Assembly (NCBI RefSeq): GCF_023078275.1
Contig: NC_062982.1
Span: 3,670,501-3,734,500 of the forward strand
Direction of reading: 5' to 3'
Length of the DNA stretch: 64,000 nt
From: Leguminivora glycinivorella
Lineage: Eukaryota > Arthropoda > Insecta > Lepidoptera > Tortricidae
The notes under the pieces are model-generated. The model searched no databases. It had not been told where the DNA came from and saw only the letters and a list, made by a program, of their open reading frames with translations. The position numbers and the translations under genes are program-made. Shown piece after piece: positions 52,069 through 61,330 of the stretch. How positions within the stretch are numbered: the first letter of the stretch is position 1; every line of letters begins with the position of its first letter.

Positions 52069-54067
52069 TTACATAAAATAAGGAATAGTTCTATTTTTAT
52101 GGATTACATTTTGTTTATTTCCTATAGAAACTTTTACATTAACATCCATGTCTTCAATAACAGAGTATGGACCTAAATACACTGGGTCCATTTTTTCACG
52201 TCCTTCTTTTTTCACTAATAATAAATCGCCTATTTTATACTTAATTGGATTACATGTTTTATCATATCTTTCTTTTCTTAACTGCTTTGACATAATTAAA
52301 TTATTTCTGGCGTCTTCCTGAGCCTTTTGCAATCTATACCTTAAAGCTATCGGATAATCATCGAAGTTATACACAGGATCTATATTATTATTAGTTATAT
52401 TAGTTGGTAAATTACAAAGTTTTCCGAATACTAATTCGAAGGGAGTATACTTAGTTTCAGAATGCATAGTCGTGTTATAACTGAAGCACCAGAATTGAAG
52501 CCAGTTGCTCCATTCGTGAGCCTGGTTATCCGTCTGGATTCTGAGGAAAGCTCCCAGGGCCTTATGAGAGTTCTCCAAAGAACCGAGACTCTCATGGTGA
52601 TATGCCGTGGATTGTATCTGATTTATTTTTAACAATTTACACGTATTTCGCATAGTTGAAGAAATAAATTCAGAACCTCGGTCTGTTGCTATCTCGCGCG
52701 GGATGCCGTAATGTAAAATAAAACCTTCAACGAATGCTCGCGCGACCGTTTCGGTCTCTTTATTGGGTAATGGGTAAGCCCATACGTACTTAGTGAGCTC
52801 GCACTGTATCGTCAATATGTAACTATACCCGTTGTTATCTTTAGTTAAAGGGCCAACTAGATCTAGATACACTTTTTCACATGCCGATGTGGCTGTGGTA
52901 GTAATAGACATCGGTTCTTTTATGTGTTTATGGAATTTTTGCTTTTGGCATTTATCGCATTTTTTTACAAAAGCTTTTATGTCATTTTCCATGCTTGGCC
53001 AGTAGTAGTGACGTTTTATATTATTCGTCATCCTACGCATACCCGCGTGTCCGCTAGTGGGTAAGATATGAAAATCATTCATGATGACTCGCCTGTCATC
53101 TTTATTCTTTACTTCTTTTGCACCCTTTATAATACATAGTCGTGGCCCGGACCACTTACTTATATTTTTTATATGTTGAGCTAGCTCTTTGATAATCTTT
53201 TCATTGTCTTTGTTTTTAATAACGCATATTTCGTTAATGTTTATAATATTGCAGAAAGCTTCCAATTCCCTCATGAAGAAAGCTCGTTTCATACATGATA
53301 GGGATACTGGTGCAACGCTAATAAGTGACAATGAGGGTGTATATACAAACGTATTGTTTCTGCTATAAATACAATCATTCATTTTCGCACACTTGCGATA
53401 CTCTTCTGAATTAAAACTTAATTGTGTTGAATTGTTAGGTTTTTTTAGAATTTCGGCCACGTTTGGGTGATCAATCCAACCGTTTTGGAAATCCGTAGTG
53501 CCGGCATTTTTTTGCCTTTCTTTCTCTTCCATTCGCTTCTTTTGCCCACGTGTTGTTACGAACATAACTCTTTCACTCATGTCTTTCAGCTGTTCACTAG
53601 TTATCTCAACCCTTGATAATGCGTCTGCAGCCACATTATCTTTACCTTTCAAATACTCTACCACAAAATCGTACTCCTGTAAATACAATTTGAACTTGGT
53701 TAGGCGGCTGGAGGGATCCTTCATGTTAAATAAATAGACTAACGGCCTATGATCCGTAATTACTCTGAAACGTCGTCCAAATAAATAAGGTCTGAAATAT
53801 TTTATTCCCCACAAAATAGCTAAAAGCTCTTTCTCAATGGTGGGATAATTTTTCTCCGCTTTGTTTAGGGGTCTACTGGCGTAAGCAACAGGTAAACCAT
53901 CTCCGTTTGATAAAACGCAGCCTATCGCTATCCCTGACGCATCGGTGTGTATTCTAAACTCGTTATCTTCTGAAAAGTTAGGATATTGTAGCAATGGTGG
54001 GTTACTCATTGCTGTTTTTAGGGTATTAAATGCATCTGAACATTCATTAGTCCATACAAAGTCTACG
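52069..54067 (-). CDS. Gypsy Pol C-terminal part: RNase H and integrase
   Basis: The frame is open from the A-run at 54068-54076; the first internal ATG is 54009. RNase H: FRIHTDASGIAIGCVLS (catalytic Asp), the Glu in YPTIEKELLAILWG, a later Asp in FRVITDHRPLVYL, and the closing DNVAADALSRV. A linker of about 130 residues follows. Integrase: an HHCC zinc-binding module (HILPTSGHAGM, then CDKCQKQK), then the catalytic triad in VYLDLVGPLTKD, EIATDRGSEFIS and ESLGSLENSHKALG. The C-terminal part has YKIGDLLLVKKEG and YLGPYSVIE, typical of a gypsy integrase tail; no chromodomain is recognised. It ends at 52069. All catalytic residues appear present. Confidence 0.92.
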
Positions 54068-55789
54068 TTTTTTTTTAAATAAATTATTTATTGGCTGAGC
54101 TATTTCGGCAAACTTCGGAATAAATTTTCTGTAATAGTTCGCAAACGCTACGAACCTTCTAGCTTCATCTTCATTTTTTGGAGTTGGATAATTTTTAATC
54201 GCTAAAATTTTGCTTGGATCTGGTTTGATTCCATCTGACGTAACTAAATGGCCTAAATATAAAATTTCCTTTTTTAGAAACGTACATTTTAGTGGGTTAA
54301 GTTTAAAGTTGACTTTCCTCAGCCTCGAAAATACGTCTATTAAATTTTTGCTATGCTCCTGAAGATTTCGTCCCATGACGATAATATCGTCAAGGTAAAC
54401 GATACATTGTAAGTAATTCAAACCCGTCATTGCAACTGTCATCGCTCTGCTAAACGCACTAGCACTCGTTTTTAGACCCATTGGGAGGCGCTTCATTTGG
54501 TAGTGCTTATCAGCCAAAAATGCCGTGTATTGCCTACTCTTAGGGTCGAGTTTTACTTGATAGTATCCTTGATTAAGGTCCAAGGTGCTGAAATAAATCG
54601 CACCAGACAGTGAATCCAATATCTCGGTAATATTCGGTAATGGAAATTTGTCATTCTCTATACGCTCGTTAACTTTTCTGTAGTCAATTACGACCCTCCA
54701 TTTCTTTTCCCCGCTGGAATCTGCTTTTTTAGGTACTATTAACAAAGGACTAGCCCATTCCGAATAGGACTCTTCGATTATGTCATCTCGTAACATTTGA
54801 TCGATTTGTTTTTTAATTTCCGCTTTTTGAGAGTGAGGCAATCTGTATGGCTTACTGTAAACTGGAGATTCATTAGGCTTTAAATGGATTTTTTGTTCGT
54901 AAAGGTTCATGGTATTCAGCTTATCACCTGGTAGGTGAAAAATATCGGCAAACTTAGCGCAAATACTTGAGATGCTGGCGTTTTCTTCCGAATTTAAATA
55001 ATTCAATTTTAACAAAGAAAGCAACAGTTTCACTCTTTCGGCGTTATTTGGACATTCATCAAAATTAAGAACGTCAAATTCCTCCAGTCGCCTAATTTCG
55101 GGAGTAACACACTTAATCCTCACAACCTGCTCTCGCGTGTTCAATAGTTTAACAGTCAAATTACCATCCGTACTTCTAGACAAAGAATTTGCTATGAAAA
55201 TACCCTCGCATACTTCGCTGGCATAAACAACAAAATCTCCCGCGACATTAATGGGAACTTTTACAAAAATTTCACTTCGCGAAGGTAACTCAATGAATGA
55301 TTGTTCGTTACTGCTATGTGTAGAGTAAACGCGTACCGGTATAAAGGATGTGCGGTTACCGTTTTTCAATTTCAAAACGTCCGTTTCAAAATCTATATTG
55401 CCTCTATATTTTTTTAAGAAATCCTGACCCAGGATCCCGTCCGCGTCAACCGGTAAATTTTCAAAAACATGAAATTTGTGACTAAATGATTCATTTGTCT
55501 CATAAAATAAATCGAGATAGCTGTAACCAACAGATGTAATTACACCGCCTAGCCCATTTACGTTTGTTGTGTGTGGGTGAATCATCGGAGCTGTTGGTCT
55601 TATCGAACCATATTTGACTGCACTCAATGACGCTCCGGTGTCCAATAGCCATGTCAACGACTTTCCATTTACGTGAAGCTGAACTGAATTCACGTTACCG
55701 AAGGCCATAATATAAGGTAAGGTGTTAGTTACGAAAAAACTGAAGATCAGACGATCTGGCTGGTGACTCGTTCGTGTCATTGCACTCAC
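54047..55789 (-). CDS. Gypsy Pol N-terminal part: protease and RT
   Basis: The frame overlaps the end of gag by about 65 nt in the +1 frame and has no ATG at its start, so it is probably made as a Gag-Pol fusion by frameshifting. Protease: SLTWLLDTGASLSAV with the DTG active site, and ADGILGQDFL later. RT: SEWASPLLIVPKK, KWRVVIDYRKVN, FSTLDLNQGYYQV (catalytic Asp), LPMGLKTSASAFSRAM, and the active-site box QCIVYLDDIIVMG. It ends YYRKFIPKFAEIAQ and a Lys/Arg-rich tail read off a nine-A run, then a stop at 54047. Removing one A would join it to the RNase H-integrase frame. Confidence 0.9.
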   Translation of the reverse strand: MSAMTRTSHQPDRLIFSFFVTNTLPYIMAFGNVNSVQLHVNGKSLTWLLDTGASLSAVKYGSIRPTAPMIHPHTTNVNGLGGVITSVGYSYLDLFYETNESFSHKFHVFENLPVDADGILGQDFLKKYRGNIDFETDVLKLKNGNRTSFIPVRVYSTHSSNEQSFIELPSRSEIFVKVPINVAGDFVVYASEVCEGIFIANSLSRSTDGNLTVKLLNTREQVVRIKCVTPEIRRLEEFDVLNFDECPNNAERVKLLLSLLKLNYLNSEENASISSICAKFADIFHLPGDKLNTMNLYEQKIHLKPNESPVYSKPYRLPHSQKAEIKKQIDQMLRDDIIEESYSEWASPLLIVPKKADSSGEKKWRVVIDYRKVNERIENDKFPLPNITEILDSLSGAIYFSTLDLNQGYYQVKLDPKSRQYTAFLADKHYQMKRLPMGLKTSASAFSRAMTVAMTGLNYLQCIVYLDDIIVMGRNLQEHSKNLIDVFSRLRKVNFKLNPLKCTFLKKEILYLGHLVTSDGIKPDPSKILAIKNYPTPKNEDEARRFVAFANYYRKFIPKFAEIAQPINNLFKKKRRLCMD

Positions 55790-56919
55790 GAGCCGTGTTT
55801 ACGTACTGCTTATTATGGGGCTTACGGGGTCCGAAACCGTTACCATTATGCCCGTAGCTCTTACGATATCCATGGCCGCGTAAACCACCCCTGAAAGCGC
55901 CACCGCCTCTGCCTCTGGGCAAGTAGGAAGCGCGTCCTTCGGTTTTCCTGTACTCGTACTGCGGGTGTCTCGCTGCACCTACCCTACTGTTGAAATATAC
56001 ATTTCCACGACCCGAAGCTATTTGGGCTCTTGCACCCCTACCGCGCACCGCGAACACCTGCTCTGAGGGTGTTGGTGTCATCGCAATCTCTTCATCCTTA
56101 GCACCCTGTATTGCGTCTTTAAGAGACGTGTAATTGCGAGCCGATATTACCGTACTTAACCGGTCATTTCGCAAACCACTGGTAAACCTGTGAATAGCCT
56201 GCCTTTCATTAAGGGGTTTTAGAACACTGTAAGCACTCGAATCACCATTGGCTTGTGAAATTGTCAGCTTGACAAAAATATCCTCTAAATCTCTACCGAA
56301 CTGCTCTATACTCTTTCCCGCCTGCCTAGCCGTCTGCAACTGTTTCTGCAAAGCGGTATCCGACCTCCGAGTTAGCAGATGAAGTTTCATATCTGCAATT
56401 AAACTCGCTACTGTGGTATAGGTACCTGTTAACCGCAGTTTTGCATTGTAAGACAAACGTGTTTTCAAAACGAAATTTATCAACACCGGGATGTCAGCTT
56501 CGACTATCATTGTCCCATACAACTCTATGGCGTCGATTAATTGCAAAGAAACCTTTTCAGTATCATCCATGACGGGCAAAAGAGAGACTGCCGTCTTCAA
56601 GTCGAAATTCGATTTGGAACCCATGTTTGAATTAATTAATTGTTGCGATTCCCCGAACAGTTGCAATATTTTAGCATATGCTCTTTCGACTTCCGCAATA
56701 TACTGTTGTACCTTCGCAATATACTGTGTCGAGGGGCACTTCCCCCTTTTCTACCTTTGAAATATAAATCTCTAAATAGGCATTATACTCGTTATAAACC
56801 GACTTTGCTTCCGAAAATTTTTTCTGCCCTAACTTCTCGCTTCTTCTAACTGGCCCAAGCTTAAGCAAATATTCCTTAAAATAATTAATGCGCTTATAAA
56901 ATTCTAAAACATCTGGCAT
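55725..56919 (-). pseudogene. Gypsy Gag, frameshifted near the N-terminus
   Basis: It starts at ATG 56919 (MPDVLEFYKRINYFKEYL) and is helical and charged. That frame stops at 56671. From about 56750 another frame is open, reading YIAEVERAYAKILQLFGES and on to 55725. The two overlap around a near-perfect 21-bp tandem duplication (ACAGTATATTGCG at about 56723 and 56702, coding strand). The main part has QTARQAGKSIEQFGRDLEDI and RQAIHRFTSGLRNDRLSTVI, as in gypsy-type capsid proteins. The C-terminus is rich in RGRG/GGAFRGG repeats rather than a CCHC knuckle, a substitute RNA-binding tail. Confidence 0.8.
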
Positions 56920-56984
56920 AACTATAACGAGCCTTAAGCTAATATAACGCCACACGATAAGGTCTACAGTCCATAGGAAAATAA

Positions 56985-57085
56985 TTCACTACACTTACAT
57001 GATTTCCCGGCAGGCCGATGAAAGTCTTTGTCACTTCACTACACTTACATGATTTTTCCGGTAGTCCGATGAAAGTCTTTGTCAC
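56985..57085 (-). repeat. Tandem duplication in the gypsy leader, 50/51 bp
   Basis: TTCACTACACTTACATGATT then CCGATGAAAGTCTTTGTCAC occurs at 56985-57034 and again at 57035-57085, with changes only in the middle (TTCCCGGCAGG versus TTTTCCGGTAGT). It lies between the leader ORF and gag. Confidence 0.85.
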
Positions 57086-57166
57086 TTAGTTCGTGGTAGG
57101 ACACTCACACTGCTTTGCCGATCCGCAGCGCTCCAGGAATCCCCACGACAGCCGCTGCCCGCCACC

Positions 57167-57415
57167 TTAGACGGACGCACGCCTGCGCATCACCATAGCA
57201 GCCGCCTGGCGCTCGATCTTCTGCGTCAGACACTTGTGGATCCTTTTCCAGACGAGATAGACGAAGATAACGGTGATCATCACTCCCATAGCCATCGTTA
57301 TGTATGATTGCCCATCCGCGTGGCTGATGTCCTGACTCGTCCTGGCGCTATTGCCCTGACCGGCCTGAGCTATGATGACCTCTTCCTTCTCCACTCTAGA
57401 CACAGTTTTCCCCAT
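57167..57415 (-). CDS. Gypsy leader ORF: small predicted membrane protein
   Basis: 82 codons from ATG at 57415 to a stop at 57167, between the PBS and gag. It begins MGKTVSRVEKEEVIIAQAGQ: Gly at position 2 with Ser at 6 is the pattern of N-myristoylation. A hydrophobic stretch follows (about residues 37-57: ITMAMGVMITVIFVYLVW), then a basic tail (KRIHKCLTQK, VMRRRASV) with a Cys that could be palmitoylated. An anchored, cytoplasm-facing protein is predicted. I do not recognise a named family. Its position as the first ORF of the genomic RNA and its clean start suggest it is translated; an upstream ORF controlling gag translation is the alternative. Confidence 0.65.
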   Translation of the reverse strand: MGKTVSRVEKEEVIIAQAGQGNSARTSQDISHADGQSYITMAMGVMITVIFVYLVWKRIHKCLTQKIERQAAAMVMRRRASV

Positions 57416-57486
57416 CTTGAAAATAGCAAACCGACGAAATGCTGCAGAGAAGCCTTAGTGGTCGTAGTTCCTCAACACGCTGACAC

Positions 57487-57504
57487 GCTTTGGCAAGGTC
57501 GCCA
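57487..57504 (-). promoter_or_regulatory. Gypsy primer-binding site
   Basis: TGGCGACCTTGCCAAAGC on the minus strand directly follows the 5' LTR with no spacer. It starts TGG, complementary to the CCA end of a tRNA. I cannot name the tRNA without a search. Confidence 0.75.
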
Positions 57505-57711
57505 TGTATTGGTCGAAGCTATTGGTGCATGTTCTATTCGGTAGGGATGTAGTAGAGTTTAATAAATGAAACACATGTTGACTCTCCAAGGCATCAATAT
57601 GTAATGTCGATTAGAATACAGATAGAATAAGCTGATCATTATGAGTAATACAGTTTCCATATATAAAGCATCTAGCCTACTTAATCTAATTAGGTATGCT
57701 TACACATCACA
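57505..57711 (-). promoter_or_regulatory. Gypsy 5' LTR with TATA-like box
   Basis: Identical to 51584-51790. On the minus strand GATGCTTTATATATGG gives a likely TATA box about 50 bases into the LTR; transcription would start a short distance downstream. Confidence 0.85.
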
Positions 57712-57775
57712 AGTGTGAGAGTGACAGGTGTCTTATCCACGTTGATAAGTGATAATATTGCAAGCATAATCGCCT
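57712..57775 (-). mobile_element. Right end of the TIR element split by gypsy
   Basis: AGTG (57712-57715) is the right target duplication. Then GAGAGTGACAGGTGTCTTAT, CCACGTTGATAAGTGATAAT and ATTGCAAGCATAATCG, the inverse of 51503-51560. Confidence 0.75.
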
Positions 57776-58538
57776 GGAGTTCAGTTTCTGGGTTAACAAA
57801 AATCGCGAGAACAAGGCTTACGGCACATATGTTCATGAATAACTTTTAAGATTTGTGCACCTAAATTAAGAATTGCCGATAAGAATATACATGTCATATG
57901 TAAATTAAGCAAATAATTACCTTGACACACACAATTACGTGCTAAATACAAATGCGTTTTTAGGGAATAGACTATAGATTTGTCTTGACATATTTTATGT
58001 AGGGTTTTTATAGATCTATGCACGACCCCTGTAAATGACGAATAAACAGTAATCGAATAGAAAAAATAATTTACAAAACTACCCACACATTGTATTTCAT
58101 TGAGCAATCCAGCGTGAAACCTGAATTTGAAAACGGACATAAAAAACGTTCGTCACATAAATCGGGGCGGCTTTGAAAACGTCAGAAAAATGTAATTTAC
58201 CGCTCTAGGCCGGGAATGTGAGTGACGTCACTGTCAAGGATTGTCGGCCGGGCGTAGGGACTTTAAAAAAATGTTGACGCCCAGTGCGGTAACGGTATTA
58301 GGTATTATATTTTTAACAGCTGCTGTTTTAGTATATCGTGATGAAAATTAAAATTTCTTTACACGAACGTATACAAACATGATTACGAGTATATGACACA
58401 GACATACATACAAACCTAAATTCACGTATATATTCCAAATGGGTTACTAGTTACTAGTAGTAACAGAATATCCAAGGGAGATAATTATAATATTTTCAAT
58501 AACTTAATATAATAATTTAATGAAAAAAACCTTATTGC
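57776..58538. other. No recognisable feature
   Basis: AT-rich, no supported gene. A minus-strand frame of 115 codons (57793-58140) has no recognisable motif. Confidence 0.4.
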
Positions 58539-58682
58539 TAACGCCGTGTCTTGCGTGGGCGACGGTCGCGCGACCGTCGCCGTCGTGTCTCATACTTCCA
58601 TATCGATAAGGTTTGATTTCGTATGCGTCGCATCGCCGTCGCGCGACCATCGCGCGACCGTCGCCCACGCAAGCCACGGCGT
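58539..58682. mobile_element. MITE family H, second copy
   Basis: TAACGCCGTGTCTTGCGTGG then GCGACGGTCGCGCGAC, centre CCATATCGATAAGGTTTGAT, end CGTCGCCCACGCAAGCCACG then GCGTAA. Reversed relative to 49085-49222. Confidence 0.8.
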
Positions 58683-58731
58683 AAATATGATAAGTATGTG
58701 TGTACCTACATATGTATACTCGTATTTTGTA

Positions 58732-58895
58732 TCCATACTAATATTATAAATGGGAAAGTGTGTGTGTCTGTCTATTTGTCCGTCTTTCACGATAAAACGG
58801 AGCGACGAATTGATGTGATTTTTTAAATGGAGATAGTTGAACGGATAGTGTGAAAAAGTCAACTTTTTGTCTCTTTTCAACGCGAGCAAAGCCGT
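58732..58895 (+). mobile_element. Helitron-like element, 3' end decayed
   Basis: TCCATACTAATATTATAAAT to CGCGAGCAAAGCCGTTGG; the final CAAAAGCTAG is lost. Confidence 0.7.
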
Positions 58896-59232
58896 TGGAT
58901 TTAGATATTTCTAAGATTAAAATTATTTAAACATTATCAATAAAAATAAATGGACTCCTAAATCTAGAGAAAAATACTTCTTTCCCAAACGGAAATTGAA
59001 AACGAAATCGTATTTTTACCGTCTCTGATCTCGAAAAGATTACAATACTTTTATGAGTTTCGCCCTTTCAAACTTTTTTTTCCATTTCAGGAAGTATAAA
59101 TCTATTATAACTACCAGAAAACATGTTTTGGGATTAAAAGGCCCTTTGCAAGGCAAAAGGTTTGTTGAAATATATAACTGATATTTTTACTAGTCGCTTT
59201 ATATTAACTTTGAAATAAGAGCTTTGAAATGA
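58896..59232. other. No recognisable feature
   Basis: AT-rich, no supported gene. Confidence 0.4.
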
Positions 59233-59375
59233 GTACAGTCAACCAATTGGAACCCTAGGCCACTCTACTAACCATGTCAAAATGACAAGCAGTAAGAGAT
59301 TTCTTACAATCTGATTTATAACGTCACTATGACATAGTTCTACAGTGGCCAAGGCTTCCAATTGGTTGACTGTAC
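59233..59375. mobile_element. MITE, second copy of the 31798 family
   Basis: GTACAGTCAACCAATTGGAA to TTCCAATTGGTTGACTGTAC with the same interior; about 17 bp shorter near the right end. Confidence 0.8.
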
Positions 59376-59429
59376 GTACTTGAACGTACGTACGCATGGA
59401 AGTAAAATAAAACATGTTTACTGTTCCCA

Positions 59430-59580
59430 GGTGCCGTAGCCGAATGCCATTTCTGTGACGCGAAACGAAACGCCGCGAAAGTTAGTCTGGCACTGTCGCG
59501 CCAATACGCAAGAGCGATAGCGCATTCCGCTCCGCTAACGCTATGCTATCAAGACGCTTTATGTGTGACGGAGGCGCAAA
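59430..59580. repeat. Rearranged MITE F remnant
   Basis: GCGCATTCCGCTCCGCTAAC then GCTATGCTATCAAGACGCTT and GTGTGACGGAGGC correspond to the right TIR region of family F (6797-7026), with a different left part (GACGCGAAACGAAACGCCGC). Confidence 0.5.
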
Positions 59581-59987
59581 TTGCTAATTGCTGCTTGTAC
59601 TTTTATATATTCTGTGATTTGATTAAAAATTTGACTAAGAAAAAATTAAATAAAAAATGTAATCAGTTCGAAGAATTCTTTCACGTTTGAAGTAAATAAT
59701 TATATTCAAAGTATCGTAAGTAGCAGTCTAAACTTTAACTTTTTACATTTTCAATTCAAATAATAATGCTTGCGTTATTTTTCTAGACTTCTCACTTTTT
59801 CCATTTCCAGTAAAATCAAATAACGTAATTTGCTTTCAACTCTAAAATTCCCTTAGAAAAACTAACGATAAAACTACTTGAGACACAAAGTAACGAACCC
59901 AATCTCTATTTGTTTCTCGAAAAGCTCTCTGAAAATGAAGCACTGAAATAAAATACTTAGAAGGTAGAATTTGTACGACAGATCCGT
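59581..59987. other. No recognisable feature
   Basis: AT-rich, no supported gene. Confidence 0.4.
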
Positions 59988-60118
59988 CTTACGCCATGGC
60001 TTGCGTGGGCGATGGTCGCGCGACGGCAATGCGACGCATACGATATCAAACCTTATTGATATGGAAGTTTGAGACGCGACGGTCGCGCGACCGTCGCCCA
60101 CGCAAGACACGGCGTTAG
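59988..60118. mobile_element. MITE family H, third copy
   Basis: TTACGCCATGGCTTGCGTGG then GCGATGG to CGTCGCCCACGCAAGACACG then GCGTTA. ACGACAGATCCGT occurs on both sides (59973-59985 and 60120-60132), a 13-bp flanking direct repeat longer than expected for a MITE. Confidence 0.8.
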
Positions 60119-60124
60119 CACGAC

Positions 60125-60220
60125 AGATCCGTTGATTGAACAGGCATCTTCTTGGCGAGCTCACTGCATCGTAGTACTTTGCCTTTGGCTAGTCTGTGGC
60201 CAAGAGTAAGCCTATTTATA
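60125..60220 (+). repeat. Family O repeat, uninterrupted copy
   Basis: TCTTGGCGAGCTCACTGCAT, CGTAGTACTTTGCCTTTGGC, GTCTGTGGCCAAGAGTAAGC. The empty-site counterpart of 740-1095. Confidence 0.65.
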
Positions 60221-60274
60221 ATAGAAAAAAAATTGAGTTGTCTACGCGACTAAGCTAATATTTTTACACCTACC

Positions 60275-60495
60275 TGGTGACTTCGGACACTGGCGATAAA
60301 ATATATGAAAGAGGCGCGTTCCTAGCACACATTCTAAGCACGTGTAGATGAACGCGTACCATGCTTGTATGAGTGAGATATGACAGGTCGACTGTTCGCG
60401 TTTATGACAGGTGGTAACTGTGAGGTACCCGAGGGGTGGGCGGCACTTTCGGGGAGCGGGAGTGGCCATACTGTACGATAGTACTCTTTATTATA
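60275..60495 (-). repeat. Family I repeat, reversed, uninterrupted
   Basis: CGGACACTGGCGATAAAATA, GAGGCGCGTTCCTAGCACAC, GACAGGTCGACTGTTCGCGT, GGGCGGCACTTTCGGGGAGC, GTACGATAGTACTCTTTATT. Reverse of 15596-15845. Confidence 0.8.
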
Positions 60496-60724
60496 AAGTG
60501 GCAAAGGCAAATGGGTGGTTCTTCCCTACGTCGAAATTTTAAAGGGCCATACTTGTAGGTAATATATGTAATGTAATTTTAACGATTAACGTGCAAAGAG
60601 GCCATACGCAACTCGTGTCGATTTAAAACACTCCCTTTGGTTATGTTTTAGTGCCTATTTTTCCAATGGTTGTCGATTTGCGGAAAATGCCCAATAAAAC
60701 CAACTAAACAATGTTTTGGTGTAT
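60496..60724. other. Small family J fragment
   Basis: CAACTCGTGTCGATTTAAAA then CACTCCCTTTGGTTATGTTT (60610-60652) matches part of family J. The rest is unannotated. Confidence 0.45.
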
Positions 60725-60985
60725 GACGACCGGTCTGGCTCAGTCGGTAGTGATCCTGCCTGCTGAGCAGCGGTCCTGGGTTCGAATCCTGGTAAGGGCA
60801 TTTGTGTGATGAGCACAGATATTTGTTCCTGTCATGGATGTTTTCTATGTATATAAGTATGTTTTTATCTATTTAAGTATGTATATCGTCGCTTAGCACC
60901 CATAGTACAAGCTTTGCTTAGTTTGGGGCTAAGTTGATCTGTGTAAGGTGTCCCCAATATTTATTATTTATTATTATTTATGCAC
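60725..60985 (+). mobile_element. tRNA-headed SINE, family C
   Basis: GACGACCGGTCTGGCTCAGT, then GGGTTCGAATCCTGG (one B-box change from 34404), TGTGTGATGAGCACAGATAT, AGTTGATCTGTGTAAGGTGT and a (TTTA)n-like tail. A short deletion after TTCCTG removes a few bases present in the other copies. Confidence 0.85.
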
Positions 60986-61131
60986 TTAGCTGGCGCGATA
61001 ATCCAAAATGAGTTTGGGCATCCAACACAAGAGCACGCCACTTTGATCGGTCTTTAGCGGTATCGCGCCAGACGTCGAGCTTAAGGAGGTCTATCTCCAT
61101 TCTATCCACCCAACGATATTTTGGGTGACCA
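60986..61131 (-). pseudogene. RTE-type LINE ORF2 C-terminal fragment
   Basis: On the minus strand from 61131 the frame reads GHPKYRWVDRMEIDLLKLDV then WRDTAKDRSKWRALVLDA, in the style of the C-terminus of RTE-clade LINE proteins (a xRPKxRWxD entry followed by a WR..AxDRxxW helix). Nothing of the reverse transcriptase core remains nearby. It is interrupted at its upstream side by the 142-bp insertion at 61132-61273. Confidence 0.65.
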
Positions 61132-61273
61132 GCATACATACATACAACCATGCCTGTATCCCATTAAAGGGGTAGGCAGCTAGAGCACATGAAACTACTA
61201 AAGCTTCAGTGTCACTCTTGGCAAATAAGGGGTTGAAAGAAAACGAAACTATGACAGGTCAGACAGGACAGAC
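61132..61273 (-). mobile_element. 142-bp family N retroposon with 20-bp target duplication
   Basis: AACGATATTTTGGGTGACCA occurs at 61112-61131 and again at 61274-61293. The insertion starts with a (CATA)n run on the + strand (its tail on the minus strand), followed by CATGCCTGTATCCCATTAAA then GGGGTAGGCAG and GCAAATAAGGGGTTGAAAG. This defines the ends of family N and shows it moves by target-primed retroposition. Confidence 0.85.
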
Positions 61274-61330
61274 AACGATATTTTGGGTGACCATGTAGGT
61301 ATATAATATACATTTTAGTATCCGTCCGGT

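Larger units (their letters stand above)
51584..57711 (-). mobile_element. Ty3/gypsy LTR retrotransposon, no env
   Basis: 6128 bp with 207-bp LTRs that read as identical, a 4-bp target duplication AGTG (51580-51583 and 57712-57715), a PBS abutting the 5' LTR and a polypurine tract abutting the 3' LTR. Order on the minus strand: small membrane-type leader ORF, Gag, protease-RT, RNase H-integrase. The integrase after RNase H places it in Ty3/gypsy rather than Ty1/copia. The 278 bp between pol and the 3' LTR leave no room for an envelope gene. Identical LTRs imply a recent insertion, yet gag and pol each carry a one-base-type frame break. It interrupts an older TIR element. Confidence 0.95.

Noticed and set aside
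57793..58140. 115-codon minus-strand frame
   Set aside because: No motif, no homologous neighbour, and AT-rich composition typical of chance frames.
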